Assembly (NCBI RefSeq): GCF_900112585.1
Contig: NZ_FOLY01000002.1
Location: 496,001-560,000, forward strand
Direction of reading: 5' to 3'
DNA length: 64,000 nucleotides
Source: Kushneria avicenniae
GTDB lineage: Bacteria; Pseudomonadota; Gammaproteobacteria; Pseudomonadales; Halomonadaceae
The notes beneath the pieces are model-generated. The model saw only the letters and a program-made list of their open reading frames with translations, was not told where the DNA came from and made no database searches. The translations under genes were made by a program, and so were the position numbers. The first letter of the stretch is position 1; each line of letters starts with the position of its first letter. Shown piece after piece: positions 46,540-56,558 of the stretch.

Positions 46540-46558
46540 CTAATGATAACCATTCACA
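46540..46558 (-). promoter_or_regulatory. Fur box
   Basis: GCTAATGATAACCATTCAC matches the 19-bp Fur consensus at 15 positions. It sits directly upstream of the HmuS-like gene, where Fur-Fe would block its promoter. Confidence 0.8.
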
Positions 46559-46624
46559 TCGCGACATCAAGACATATGCGTTAAAAACGCATTAATACCT
46601 TTTGATAGGGAGCTCTTTTCAAGG

Positions 46625-46647
46625 GCCCTGAGCGCTTCAGGGCTTTT
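46625..46647. terminator. Hairpin at the 3' end of cmoB
   Basis: GCCCTGA and TCAGGGC (46625-46631, 46637-46643) form a 7-bp stem overlapping the cmoB stop; T run on the plus side only, so weak as a cmoB terminator. Confidence 0.4.
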
Positions 46648-47614
46648 GGGCAATGATCACGGCGCGTCGGGGAGCCGGATAGCCTTCGACCGTTCGGCTC
46701 GTGTCTTCAGGGTCAAGAAAGTCCGCCAGCGACTGGAAGGTCATCCACTCGGTCGCACGCTGCTCTTCCAGCAGGGTGTCGGCTTCGTCCACCACGCGGG
46801 CATTTTGAAAGCCCACTCGCGACAGCCAGTGGATCAGGGCGCTTGAAGAGGGTAGAAACCAGACGTTGGGCATCTGCGCGTAGCGCTCGCCCGGGACGAG
46901 CACCTGATGCTCGTCGCCTTCTACCACCAGGGTCTCGAGCACCAGCTCGCCGCCGGGTCGCAGCGTGTCATACAGCTCGCGCAGGTGGTCGATGGGGGAA
47001 CGACGGTGATAGAGCACGCCCATGGAAAAGACCGTGTCAAAGGCGGCCAGCCCTGGCGGGACTTCCTCGATGCCGACCGGTAGAAAGTGCACCCCGGCGT
47101 CGCCGATGAAATGGCGCATGGCGTGGAACTGCCAGTAAAAGCGCGGTGAAGGGTCAATGACCAGCACGAAATCGGCGCCGGCACCGGCCATGCGCCAGCC
47201 GTGATAACCGTTGCCGCCGCCGACATCGAGCACGCGCCGCCCGCGAAGATCGCTCAGATGCGGCGCCAGGCGCTGCCATTTCCAGTCCGAGCGCCACTCG
47301 GTATCGATGGTGATCTCACCGATGCGATAGGGCCCCTTGCGCCAGGGCGCCAGAATTTTCAGCAGGTTGTCGCACTGTCGGCGGCTGGCATCATCCATCA
47401 CCACGTCCACGCTGACCGTATCCTGCGTCAGGTGGACGCCCTGTCGCTCAAGCGTCGGCAGCCGTTTGACCGCGCGCTCCCAAGCAGGCAGATCACCAAA
47501 GCGCTGGCGATCCAGCCCGCGGGCAAGCTGTTCGGGCAAACGGGCCAGCCAGCTCTCGAGCCCCTGCTCGAGAAAGGCGTGATAAAGGGGAAGATGGCGG
47601 TCATCGATCGACAT
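46637..47614 (-). CDS. cmoB: tRNA U34 carboxymethyltransferase CmoB
   Basis: A 325-residue methyltransferase-fold enzyme that transfers the carboxymethyl group of carboxy-SAM to 5-hydroxyuridine 34, giving cmo5U. The motif DTEWRSDWKWQRL, motif I VLDVGGGNGYHGWRM and FSMGVLYHRRSP are CmoB hallmarks. It lies 37 bases after cmoA and forms an operon with it. Confidence 0.95.
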   Translation of the reverse strand: MSIDDRHLPLYHAFLEQGLESWLARLPEQLARGLDRQRFGDLPAWERAVKRLPTLERQGVHLTQDTVSVDVVMDDASRRQCDNLLKILAPWRKGPYRIGEITIDTEWRSDWKWQRLAPHLSDLRGRRVLDVGGGNGYHGWRMAGAGADFVLVIDPSPRFYWQFHAMRHFIGDAGVHFLPVGIEEVPPGLAAFDTVFSMGVLYHRRSPIDHLRELYDTLRPGGELVLETLVVEGDEHQVLVPGERYAQMPNVWFLPSSSALIHWLSRVGFQNARVVDEADTLLEEQRATEWMTFQSLADFLDPEDTSRTVEGYPAPRRAVIIAQKP

Positions 47615-47651
47615 GCAGGGATCCGGCTAAGCAGAAGACAGGGCAGAGGCG

Positions 47652-48386
47652 TTATTTGAAGGCCAGTATCGAGGCGAAATTGAGATACTGAAACCAGGTG
47701 TCATGGCGGGTGAAACCGGTGCGCGCCAGCCGCTCGTGATGGGTAGAGAGCCGATCCGGAATCATGACCTCCTCAAGCGCCGTGCGTTTCTGGCTGATCT
47801 CGAGATCGGAGTAGCCGTTGGCCCGCTTGAAGTCATGGTGTAGATCGATCAGGAGCTGCTCCTGACCCGGTTCGCCCAGAATCTTTTCCGACAGCAGCAG
47901 CACACCGCCGGGCTCAAGCGCCTGATACAGACGAGCGATCACGGCATCGCGCTCGCTCGGGTCAAGAAACTGTAACGTAAAATTGACCATGATCATGCCG
48001 GCAGAGGGCAACGGGCAGTCGCGAATATCGCCCTGACGAACGTCGATGCGGTGCTCGGGAGCCTGCTGTGTGAGCAGGGTGCGGGCCTTGTCTACCATGG
48101 GGCCTGAAAGATCAATGGCTTCCAGCGTGAAGGCCCCGGGCGCCAGGCGCTGACAAATGGAGAGCGTCGAGGCGCCCAGCGAGCAGCCCAGATCCAGCAC
48201 ATGCGCACCGGGACTCAGGTGGCGTGCCGCGATCACACCGGCCATGCTGGTGATCTGGGCATAGCCCGGCACCGAGCGTCGAATCATGTCGGGAAAGCAG
48301 TCCACCACGCGCTCGTCGAATGAAAAATCGGCGACCTGATCCAGCGGTGTCGAAAAAAGGGCGTCGCGTCGGGAGACGTCGGTCAT
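47652..48386 (-). CDS. cmoA: Carboxy-S-adenosyl-L-methionine synthase CmoA
   Basis: A 244-residue enzyme that makes carboxy-SAM from SAM and prephenate for CmoB. FDERVVDCFPDMIRRSVPGY, motif I VLDLGCSLGASTLSI and NFTLQFLDP are typical. Start MTDVSRRDAL at ATG 48386; an in-frame GTG/ATG four codons upstream is less likely. First gene of the cmoAB operon. Confidence 0.95.
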   Translation of the reverse strand: MTDVSRRDALFSTPLDQVADFSFDERVVDCFPDMIRRSVPGYAQITSMAGVIAARHLSPGAHVLDLGCSLGASTLSICQRLAPGAFTLEAIDLSGPMVDKARTLLTQQAPEHRIDVRQGDIRDCPLPSAGMIMVNFTLQFLDPSERDAVIARLYQALEPGGVLLLSEKILGEPGQEQLLIDLHHDFKRANGYSDLEISQKRTALEEVMIPDRLSTHHERLARTGFTRHDTWFQYLNFASILAFK

Positions 48387-48573
48387 CGGGGTACCCAAGG
48401 TCTATCAGGCTCTGGAGAAGGTTGTTCGGTCATGCAGACAGTGGTCTGATAGGGACCCGCTGCGTGCCAGACACGCCATCTGTCAGAATGAACATCGAAC
48501 AGGGCGGTCTTGATAGCCGACCATGTTACGCTTTGAGCGCTAAAGCTGCACCCATCACGGAGGAAGAGCCAGG

Positions 48574-50217
48574 ATGTCGATTCGTCATAACAAGGCGTGG
48601 AAGGCGCTTGAAAGTCATCGCGATACGATGCGTGATGTGCATCTCACGACCCTGTTCGAGCAGGATGGGCGTTTTGATGCCTTCTCTCGCCGGGCCGCCG
48701 GGCTGACGCTGGATTTTTCCAAGCAGCGCATTCAACGTGAAACGCTGGATCATCTGCTCGATCTGGCCCGCGAAGCGAAGGTGGAAGGCGCCATCGAGCG
48801 TTTGCTGTCGGGTCGTCGCGTCAACCTGACAGAAGATCGTCCGGCCCTGCATACGGCGTTGCGATTGCCGCAGGGCGGCGAGTTTCATGTCGAGGGCGAA
48901 GACGTTCAGGCCGCCGTGCATGACAGCCTTGATCGCATGCAGCAGATGGTTGAAAAGCTTCAGGCCGGTCAGTGGCGTGGTGCGAATGGCCATGCCATCA
49001 AACAGGTCATCAACCTCGGGGTCGGTGGCTCCGATCTGGGCCCGCTGATGGTGGTCAAGGCGCTGGAAGACGCTTTCGTGTCACCCAACGCGCTTGACGT
49101 CCATTTTGCCTCGACCATTGATGGTTCCCAGCTGGCCGAGCTGCTGCCGACGCTGGATGCCGACGAGACGCTGTTCATCTACTCCTCCAAGTCGTTTGGC
49201 ACCATCGATACCTCGGCCAATGCCGATACGGCGCTGGCCTGGCTTGCCGAGCAGACCGGCAGCGATATCGAGCGCATCAAGCGTCACCATTTCATCGGTG
49301 TCTCCACCAAACCCGAGAAGATGACCGAGTGGGGCATTGCCGCCGATCATCAGCTGCTGTTCTGGGACTGGGTCGGCGGTCGCTACTCCTTCTGGAGCGC
49401 CATCGGTCTGCCCATCGCCATTCGTCTGGGCATGGACAACTTCCGTCGCCTGCTCGCCGGCGGCCACGCCATGGACGAGCACTTCGCCTCGGCACCACTG
49501 GAAGACAATCTGCCGGTGCTGTTCGGCCTGCTGGGTATCTGGAACACCAATTTCCTCGATATCGAGTCGCTGGCGGTGCTGCCCTACGACGGTCGCCTCA
49601 AGCATCTGCCGGGCTATCTCCAGCAGCTCGAGATGGAGTCCAACGGCAAGTCGTCGACCAATGAAGGCGACAAGGTCGACTACAACACCTGCCCGATCCT
49701 GTGGGGCGAGATCGGTCCCAACGGCCAGCATGCCTTCTATCAGCTGCTGCACCAGGGCACGCGCTCGGTTGCCTGCGACTTCATTGCTCCGATCAAGCGC
49801 TATGACCATGTTGAAAGCGCGCCGGTCCGCGAAAGTCTTGAGCGTCAGCATCGCTTGTCACTGGCCAACTGCTTTGCCCAGTCGCGCGTGCTGATGCTGG
49901 GCGATGACGCCATCGACAGCAGCGAGACGCCGCCGGCGCACAAGCGCTATGCCGGCAATCAGCCCTCTTCCACCATCCTGTTCGACACGCTGTCGCCCGA
50001 GTCCCTCGGGGCACTGGTCGCGCTCTATGAACACAAGGTATATGTCCAGGGCGCCATCTGGGACATTGATTCGTTCGATCAGTGGGGCGTGGAGCTTGGC
50101 AAGAAGATTGCCAATGAAACGGCCGATATTCTGGAAAGCGGCCATGGTGCCGACAAGCTGGATGACTCGAGTCGTCATCTGATCGAGACCGTTCTGGGCC
50201 GGCACGACAGTGTCTGA
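48574..50217 (+). CDS. pgi: Glucose-6-phosphate isomerase
   Basis: A 547-residue enzyme of the E. coli Pgi size class. Both signatures are present: the GGRYSFWSAIGLPIAI region with sugar-phosphate residues, and the late HKVYVQGAIWDIDSFDQWGVE segment with the catalytic Lys/His nearby. It interconverts glucose-6-P and fructose-6-P. GGAAGAGCCAGG precedes the ATG. The cmoAB pair is divergent. Confidence 0.96.
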   Translation: MSIRHNKAWKALESHRDTMRDVHLTTLFEQDGRFDAFSRRAAGLTLDFSKQRIQRETLDHLLDLAREAKVEGAIERLLSGRRVNLTEDRPALHTALRLPQGGEFHVEGEDVQAAVHDSLDRMQQMVEKLQAGQWRGANGHAIKQVINLGVGGSDLGPLMVVKALEDAFVSPNALDVHFASTIDGSQLAELLPTLDADETLFIYSSKSFGTIDTSANADTALAWLAEQTGSDIERIKRHHFIGVSTKPEKMTEWGIAADHQLLFWDWVGGRYSFWSAIGLPIAIRLGMDNFRRLLAGGHAMDEHFASAPLEDNLPVLFGLLGIWNTNFLDIESLAVLPYDGRLKHLPGYLQQLEMESNGKSSTNEGDKVDYNTCPILWGEIGPNGQHAFYQLLHQGTRSVACDFIAPIKRYDHVESAPVRESLERQHRLSLANCFAQSRVLMLGDDAIDSSETPPAHKRYAGNQPSSTILFDTLSPESLGALVALYEHKVYVQGAIWDIDSFDQWGVELGKKIANETADILESGHGADKLDDSSRHLIETVLGRHDSV

Positions 50218-50225
50218 AAAAATGG

Positions 50226-50241
50226 CTGTTTATTTATACAG
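50226..50241 (+). promoter_or_regulatory. LexA box upstream of yqiA-parE-parC
   Basis: CTGTTTATTTATACAG matches CTGT-N8-ACAG exactly with an AT-only core, the gammaproteobacterial SOS consensus. It ends 21 bases before the yqiA start, so LexA would cover the promoter. Confidence 0.7.
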
Positions 50242-50262
50242 TGATTGCGTTATCCTGATGTC

Positions 50263-50886
50263 ATGATTGATCACGTCAAAGCCGTCGACAACGTGCTTTA
50301 TCTGCACGGTTTCAATAGCCATCCCGGTTCGGCCAAGGCCGAGCTGACGCGTCGGGCCTGTGAGCAGGCCCGACCGCAGCCGCGCTTTATCGTACCGGCC
50401 CTGTCGCATCACCCGGGCCCTGCCTGGGAGACGGCTCAGGAGGTCATGAGCTCGCTCAGGGGACGTACCATGGTGATCGGCAGTTCCATGGGCGGGTTTC
50501 TCGCCATGGGGCTTGCCCGTACCCATGATGTCGAGCGGGTGGTGCTCATCAATCCGGCCGTTGATCCGCTGCAGATTGCGCTGGCGCGTATGGGCAGCGA
50601 AATCGAGCATGTCGAGACCGGTGAGATGTTCGTGATCGACGAGAGCTATGCCACGGCCCTGCGCGAGCAGCAGGCCGAGGTGGTCAATACCGACCGCTTT
50701 CTGGTGCTGCTGGGCAGCGAGGATGAAATTCTCGACTACCGTCAGGCGCTGGAAATGCTGGAAGGCAGCCGGTTTGTCATCAATGAAGGTGATGATCACG
50801 GCCTGAGCCGGTATCCTGAGCTGCTCTCGACAGTGCTGGCCCATGGTGGCCTGACGCTGCCGGAAGATTTCAATCCCGTGCCCTGA
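50263..50886 (+). CDS. yqiA: YqiA-like alpha/beta-hydrolase (esterase)
   Basis: A 207-residue hydrolase. YLHGFNSHPGSAK gives the oxyanion region, GSSMGGFLAMGLA the nucleophilic Ser, and GDDHGLSRY the catalytic His. YqiA in E. coli is an esterase for short palmitoyl-type esters and precedes parE, as here. Start at ATG 50263; TTG 50245 is possible but falls on the promoter side next to the LexA box. Confidence 0.88.
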   Translation: MIDHVKAVDNVLYLHGFNSHPGSAKAELTRRACEQARPQPRFIVPALSHHPGPAWETAQEVMSSLRGRTMVIGSSMGGFLAMGLARTHDVERVVLINPAVDPLQIALARMGSEIEHVETGEMFVIDESYATALREQQAEVVNTDRFLVLLGSEDEILDYRQALEMLEGSRFVINEGDDHGLSRYPELLSTVLAHGGLTLPEDFNPVP

Positions 50887-50921
50887 AACGTTGCGCTGAC
50901 GAATCGGCCACATTGACATCA

Positions 50922-50946
50922 CGGGTCGGGCAGGGTGCCCGACCCG
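50922..50946. other. Intergenic GC hairpin between yqiA and parE
   Basis: CGGGTCGGGC, AGGGT, GCCCGACCCG is a perfect 10-bp stem without a T run. It may be an RNA processing or attenuation element. Confidence 0.5.
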
Positions 50947-51030
50947 CCGTGACAGCGCTGATCGTTTCCGATAGCCCCTTCGGCGCTTGACGATGAGCGC
51001 TTCTCGTTCATTTCTGACGCGATTTCACGT

Positions 51031-52911
51031 ATGACCCAGTACAGTGCCAGTTCCATTGAGGTGCTTTCCGGTCTCGAGCCGGTTCGCAAGCGCCCCGGTA
51101 TGTATACCGATACGACCCGCCCCAATCACCTCGTGCAGGAGGTGGTGGACAACAGCGTCGACGAGGCGCTGGCCGGTCACGCCCGCAGGATCGCCGTCAA
51201 CCTGCGCAGCGATGGTGCCATCGAAGTCATTGATGATGGCCGGGGCATGCCCATCGATATTCACCCCGAGCACGGGGTGTCCGGCATCGAGCTGATCCTG
51301 ACCCGCCTGCATGCCGGCGGCAAGTTTTCCCAGTCCAGCTATCGCTTCTCCGGCGGCCTGCACGGTGTCGGGGTGTCGGTGGTCAACGCGCTTTCCGAGC
51401 GCCTTGAGGTCGAGGTGTGCAAGGCCGGCAAGCGCTACCGCACCGCCTTTGCCTTCGGCGAGAAGATCGAAGAGCTCGCCGTCATTGGCGACTGTCCCAA
51501 AAAAATGACCGGCACCACGGTGCGCTTCTGGCCTGAGGCAGCCTATTTTGACAGCGCCTCGGTATCGGTGGCCCGCCTGTCGCACCTGCTGAGGGCCAAG
51601 GCTGTACTCTGTCCGGGGCTTGAGGTCGTTCTGACCGAAAGCAATGGCAATGTCAGTACCTGGCACTACGAGGATGGGCTGCGCGACTACCTTGCCCAGT
51701 CCACCGACGGGTTCGAACCGCTGCCGGCCACGCCCTTTGTCGGCAGCTTCGAGGATGACGAGCACAGCGTTGACTGGGCGATCCAGTGGCTGCCGGAGGG
51801 CGGCGAGGCGCTGGTCGAATCCTACGTCAACCTGATCCCCACCACCCTGGGCGGCACGCACGTCAACGGCTTTCGCACCGGTCTGCTGGAAGCGCTGCGC
51901 GAGTTCTGTGACTACCGCAGCCTGCTGCCGCGTAACGTCAAGCTCTCCGGCGATGACCTGTGGGAGCGGGTGGCCTTTGTGCTCTCGATCAAGATGTTCG
52001 AGCCGCAGTTTGCCGGTCAGACCAAGGAGCGCCTCTCTTCACGTGCCGTGGCGGGCTTTGTGTCGGCCGTGGTCAAGGACGCCTTTTCCCTGTGGCTCAA
52101 CGAGCACACCGCTCAGGCCGAGCAGCTGGCTGAACTTGTCATCAGTGCGGCCCAGCGCCGACAGCGTTCTTCCAAAAAGGTCGCGCGCAAGAAGGTGACC
52201 CAGGGGCCCGCCCTGCCCGGCAAGCTGGCGGACTGCTCCAGCCAGGATCCTACGGTCGGCGAGCTGTTTCTGGTCGAGGGCGACAGCGCCGGTGGCAGCG
52301 CCAAGCAGGCGCGCAATCGGGAAACCCAGGCGATCTTGCCACTCAAGGGCAAGATCATGAACACCTGGGAGGTCGATCCGCAGGAAGTGCTGGGCTCGCA
52401 GGAGATTCACGATATCGCCGTGGCGCTGGGCATGGACCCGGGCAGCGACAACCTCGAGCGTCTGCGCTATCACAAGATCTGCATTCTGGCCGATGCCGAT
52501 TCTGACGGTCTGCACATTGCCACGCTGTTGTGTGCCCTGTTCGTGCGTCACTTCCCGTCACTGGTCGATGCCGGTCACGTGTTTGTTGCCATGCCGCCGC
52601 TGTATCGCATCGACCTGGGCAAGGAGGTGCATTACGCCCTCGATGAAAGCGAAAAGGCCGCCATTCTCAAGAAGCTGGCCAGCCGTCGCGGCACGCCGGG
52701 CGTGCAGCGCTTCAAGGGACTCGGCGAGATGAGCCCGGTACAGCTTCGCGAGACCACCATGGCGCCGGACACTCGACGACTGGTGCAGCTCACGCGGGAG
52801 GCCGGTGACGACACGATGGAACTCATGGATATGCTGCTGGCCAAAAAACGCGCCGGCGATCGTCGCGGCTGGCTGGAACGTTACGGCAACATGGCTGAGG
52901 TGGACGTCTAA
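51031..52911 (+). CDS. parE: DNA topoisomerase IV subunit B
   Basis: A 626-residue GHKL ATPase subunit. ATP-site motifs [15 protein letters not shown] and [10 protein letters not shown], the glycine loop [10 protein letters not shown], and Toprim motifs [16 protein letters not shown] and [12 protein letters not shown] are present. Length matches ParE, not GyrB. Decatenates chromosomes with ParC, whose gene follows after one base. Confidence 0.97.
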   Translation: MTQYSASSIEVLSGLEPVRKRPGMYTDTTRPNHLVQEVVDNSVDEALAGHARRIAVNLRSDGAIEVIDDGRGMPIDIHPEHGVSGIELILTRLHAGGKFSQSSYRFSGGLHGVGVSVVNALSERLEVEVCKAGKRYRTAFAFGEKIEELAVIGDCPKKMTGTTVRFWPEAAYFDSASVSVARLSHLLRAKAVLCPGLEVVLTESNGNVSTWHYEDGLRDYLAQSTDGFEPLPATPFVGSFEDDEHSVDWAIQWLPEGGEALVESYVNLIPTTLGGTHVNGFRTGLLEALREFCDYRSLLPRNVKLSGDDLWERVAFVLSIKMFEPQFAGQTKERLSSRAVAGFVSAVVKDAFSLWLNEHTAQAEQLAELVISAAQRRQRSSKKVARKKVTQGPALPGKLADCSSQDPTVGELFLVEGDSAGGSAKQARNRETQAILPLKGKIMNTWEVDPQEVLGSQEIHDIAVALGMDPGSDNLERLRYHKICILADADSDGLHIATLLCALFVRHFPSLVDAGHVFVAMPPLYRIDLGKEVHYALDESEKAAILKKLASRRGTPGVQRFKGLGEMSPVQLRETTMAPDTRRLVQLTREAGDDTMELMDMLLAKKRAGDRRGWLERYGNMAEVDV

Positions 52912-52912
52912 A

Positions 52913-55159
52913 ATGACCATGGATATTCACGTCCGCGAAGGGGACGTCGAGCGCCTGGCGCTTCGAAGCTATACAGAAAAGGCGTATCTCGACTACTCGA
53001 TGTACGTCATTCTCGATCGCGCGCTGCCCAACATCGGTGATGGTCTGAAGCCGGTGCAGCGCCGCATCGTCTACGCCATGCGCGAGTTGTCGCTGACGGC
53101 GAATGCCAAGTACAAGAAGTCGGCGCGTACCGTCGGCGATGTACTCGGCAAGTTTCATCCCCACGGTGACAGCGCCTGCTATGAAGCCATGGTGCTCATG
53201 GCGCAGTCGTTCAGCTATCGCTATCCGCTGGTGGATGGTCAGGGCAACTGGGGCAGTCCGGATGATCCCAAATCGTTCGCCGCGATGCGCTATACCGAAT
53301 CGCGTCTGACGCGCTTTTCCGAGGTGCTGCTCTCGGAGCTGGGGCAGGGCACCGTGGACTGGATACCCAACTTCGACGGCACCATGAACGAGCCGGCGGT
53401 GCTGCCCTCGCGGCTGCCGCACGTGCTGCTCAACGGGGGCTCCGGTATCGCGGTCGGCATGGCCACCGATATTCCGCCGCATAACGTGCGTGAAGTCATC
53501 GAGGCCACCATCCATCGGCTGCGCCATCCCGACTGCAGCGTGGAGGAACTCTGCGAGCGGCTGCCGGCACCGGACTTTCCCACGGCGCCTGAAATCATCA
53601 CGCCGGGGGCTGACCTGCAAAGGATGTATACCACCGGTCGCGGCTCGGTGAAGATGCGAGCGCGCTACACGCGGGAAGACAACGACATCATCATCAACGC
53701 GCTGCCCTGGCAGGTCAGCGGTGCGCGCGTGCTGGAGCAGATGGCCGCACAGATGCAGGCCAAAAAGCTGCCGATGGTGGCAGATCTGCGTGACGAGTCT
53801 ACCCATGAAGAGCCCACGCGGCTGGTGATCGTCCCGCGCTCCAATCGCGTCGATGTCGAGGCGCTGATGGATCATCTCTTCGCCACCACCGATCTGGAAA
53901 AGAGTTCGCGCGTCAACATGAACCTGATCGGGCTGGATGGTCGTCCGCAGGTCATGTCGCTGGATCACCTGCTCGATGAGTGGCTGACGTTTCGGCGCAA
54001 CACCGTGCGCCGGCGTCTGGAACATCGCCTGGGCAAGGTGGAGGATCGTCTTCACATTCTTGAAGGTCTGCTGATCGCCTATCTCGATATCGACGAGGTG
54101 ATTCGCATCATTCGTGAGGAAGACGAGCCGAAACCGGCCCTGATTGCCCATTTCGGTCTCAGCGACCGCCAGGCCGATGCCATCCTGGAGCTGCGTCTGC
54201 GCCATCTGGCAAGGCTCGAGGAGATGAAGCTCAAGAGCGAGCGCGATGAGCTGGAACGCGAACGCGAACAGCTCCAGAAGCTTCTGGGCAGTGAACGTGA
54301 GATGACGAAACTGATTGAGCGTGAACTGAAGGCCGATTCAAAAGCCTATGGCGATGATCGTCGCAGTCCGCTGGTCGAACGGCAGGACGCGAAAGCGCTC
54401 TCCGAGGCCGATCTGCTCGGGGCGGATCCGATTACCGTCGTGGTTTCCGAGAAGGGCTGGATTCGCGCCGCCAAGGGGCATGACATCGATCCGAAAAGCC
54501 TCTCCTACAAGTCCGGCGACAACTACGCCTTTTCTGCCCACGGCAAGACCAATCAGCCGCTGGTGCTGCTGGAAGACAGCGGGCGCGCCTATACGCTCGC
54601 CGCGCATCAGCTGCCCTCGGCGCGCGGACAGGGCGAACCGGTCTCGGGCCGGGTCAATCTGGCGGCCGGCTCGAAGCTGCGGGCTGCCATGATCGGGGCG
54701 CCCGATCAGCGCTATCTGCTGGGCAGTGACGGCGGTTACGCCTTCAGCATTGCGCTCGAGGAGATGACCGGGCGCAGCAGGTCCGGCAAGGCCGTTCTGA
54801 GCATTCCCAAGGGCTGCGATGTGCTGCTGCCACTTCCCCTCTCCGGCGATACGCAGAAAGTGGCCGTTGTCTCCAGTGAAGGGCGGCTTCTGGTGTTCGA
54901 GGCAGGTGAGCTGCCGGCCATGAGCAAGGGCAAGGGCACGCGCATGATGGACATTACCGGGACACGTGCCGCCAATCGTGAAGAGTTCGTGCGGGACTGG
55001 ATCGTGCTGGAATCGGGCCAGGCGCTCGTGGTTCACGCCGGCAAGCGCAAGAAGCGCCTGACGGGCGAGGAGCTTGACGGCTATGTCGGCAGCGCCGGCA
55101 AGCGCGGCACAAAGCTGCCGCAGGGCTTTCAGAAGGTGGATCGGCTGGCGGCCGAGTAG
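52913..55159 (+). CDS. parC: DNA topoisomerase IV subunit A
   Basis: A 748-residue catalytic subunit. The active-site Tyr lies in [13 protein letters not shown], and the quinolone region [18 protein letters not shown] has Ser and Glu at the positions equal to E. coli 80 and 84, i.e. the sensitive state. A C-terminal beta-pinwheel follows. It starts one base after the parE stop, so the subunits are coupled. Confidence 0.97.
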   Translation: MTMDIHVREGDVERLALRSYTEKAYLDYSMYVILDRALPNIGDGLKPVQRRIVYAMRELSLTANAKYKKSARTVGDVLGKFHPHGDSACYEAMVLMAQSFSYRYPLVDGQGNWGSPDDPKSFAAMRYTESRLTRFSEVLLSELGQGTVDWIPNFDGTMNEPAVLPSRLPHVLLNGGSGIAVGMATDIPPHNVREVIEATIHRLRHPDCSVEELCERLPAPDFPTAPEIITPGADLQRMYTTGRGSVKMRARYTREDNDIIINALPWQVSGARVLEQMAAQMQAKKLPMVADLRDESTHEEPTRLVIVPRSNRVDVEALMDHLFATTDLEKSSRVNMNLIGLDGRPQVMSLDHLLDEWLTFRRNTVRRRLEHRLGKVEDRLHILEGLLIAYLDIDEVIRIIREEDEPKPALIAHFGLSDRQADAILELRLRHLARLEEMKLKSERDELEREREQLQKLLGSEREMTKLIERELKADSKAYGDDRRSPLVERQDAKALSEADLLGADPITVVVSEKGWIRAAKGHDIDPKSLSYKSGDNYAFSAHGKTNQPLVLLEDSGRAYTLAAHQLPSARGQGEPVSGRVNLAAGSKLRAAMIGAPDQRYLLGSDGGYAFSIALEEMTGRSRSGKAVLSIPKGCDVLLPLPLSGDTQKVAVVSSEGRLLVFEAGELPAMSKGKGTRMMDITGTRAANREEFVRDWIVLESGQALVVHAGKRKKRLTGEELDGYVGSAGKRGTKLPQGFQKVDRLAAE

Positions 55160-55249
55160 CTCTTGTTCCTGCAGGAAGGTCCTGATCAGGGGCCGGCGGG
55201 CCAGCCCGTCGGCCTTGAGCCCTTTTTTTGAAGTATGCGAGACAACGAC

Positions 55250-56467
55250 ATGACGCAAAGGCTGCTGGTACGTGCCACCGGTCAGGCCAGACCGGGCCAG
55301 CTGGCGAGGGTGAGCCGACTTCTGGATGACGGCGGTATTCAACTGCTGGACATCAATCAGCGTGTCACGCTGGATCAGGCAGTGCTGGAAGTGCTGATCG
55401 AGAGCGACGATGACAGCGCAGTGCTGTCGCTGCGCTCAGGACCCTCATGGCAGGCGGTTGAAGACGAGACAGGCCTTGAGCTGTCGCTGCATCAGGTTGA
55501 TCAAGCGGCAATGAAACGTGCGCCGACGCCGTCCTCCGATCTGATCATGACGCTCATGGCGGATCGGCTTTCGGCGACGCTTCTGGCGCAGGTGGATGAA
55601 CTCGTGAGCCAGCAGGGGCTGGTGGTCGAGTGTCTTCAGCGTCTTTCGGGCTTTAATGCCTCAAATGATGCGGCATCCGCCGGCGGGGTCTGCCTTGACT
55701 ACCATCTGCATGGCGAGTCGGTCGATATTGAGGTACTGCGTCAATCCCTGCTGGCGCTGGCCACCGAGCAGGGCATTGACATCGCGCTGCAGGAAGACAG
55801 CCCCTGGCGCCATCAACGCCGTCTGATCTGCTTTGACATGGATTCGACCCTGATCAAGGCCGAGGTCATTGATGAGCTGGCACGCCGTCACGGCGTGTTT
55901 GATGCCGTCGCGGCCATCACCGAGCGGGCCATGCGGGGTGAAATCGACTTTCAGCAGAGCTTTCGCGAGCGCATGGCCATGCTGAACGGTCTCAGTGAAT
56001 CGGTGCTTGAAGACATCGCCGGCAATCTGGAACTGATGGACGGCCTTGAACGTCTGATGACCCACCTCAAGCGGCTGGGCTATCGTACGGCCATCCTCTC
56101 GGGCGGCTTCACCTACTTCGCCCGCTATCTGCAGCAGCGCCTTGGTTTTGACGAGGTTCACGCCAACGAACTGATCATCGATGCGGGTGTGGTGACCGGT
56201 GAGGTTCAGCTGCCGATCGTGGATGCCGGGCGCAAGGCCGAGCTGTTGCTGGACATGGCCAAGCGTCACGGCATTGCCCCCGAGCAGACCGTGGCGGTAG
56301 GCGATGGGGCCAACGATCTGAAGATGCTGGCCTGTGCCGGCATGGGCGTGGCTTTCCACGCCAAGCCGCTGGTTCGTGAGAAGGCACGTATTTCACTGTC
56401 GCATCAAGGGCTTGATGCCCTGCTTTATCTGCTGGGTCACGACGACGCTGCCTTGCAGGCGCAATAA
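55250..56467 (+). CDS. serB: Phosphoserine phosphatase
   Basis: A 405-residue SerB with N-terminal tandem ACT-like regulatory regions (about 1-185) and a C-terminal HAD domain: motif I CFDMDSTLIKAEVIDELA, motif II LSGGFTYFA, motif IV VGDGANDLKM. It performs the last step of serine synthesis. ATG 55250 is taken; ATG 55235 is five codons earlier. The start has no clear Shine-Dalgarno. Confidence 0.95.
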   Translation: MTQRLLVRATGQARPGQLARVSRLLDDGGIQLLDINQRVTLDQAVLEVLIESDDDSAVLSLRSGPSWQAVEDETGLELSLHQVDQAAMKRAPTPSSDLIMTLMADRLSATLLAQVDELVSQQGLVVECLQRLSGFNASNDAASAGGVCLDYHLHGESVDIEVLRQSLLALATEQGIDIALQEDSPWRHQRRLICFDMDSTLIKAEVIDELARRHGVFDAVAAITERAMRGEIDFQQSFRERMAMLNGLSESVLEDIAGNLELMDGLERLMTHLKRLGYRTAILSGGFTYFARYLQQRLGFDEVHANELIIDAGVVTGEVQLPIVDAGRKAELLLDMAKRHGIAPEQTVAVGDGANDLKMLACAGMGVAFHAKPLVREKARISLSHQGLDALLYLLGHDDAALQAQ

Positions 56468-56558
56468 CACAGGCGTCGGATTCACTGCTCAAGTCAGGCG
56501 GTAACGTGCCGATATCACGGGCATTTAGGGCATTCCGGCCCGCTCGGTGGATAATCTC

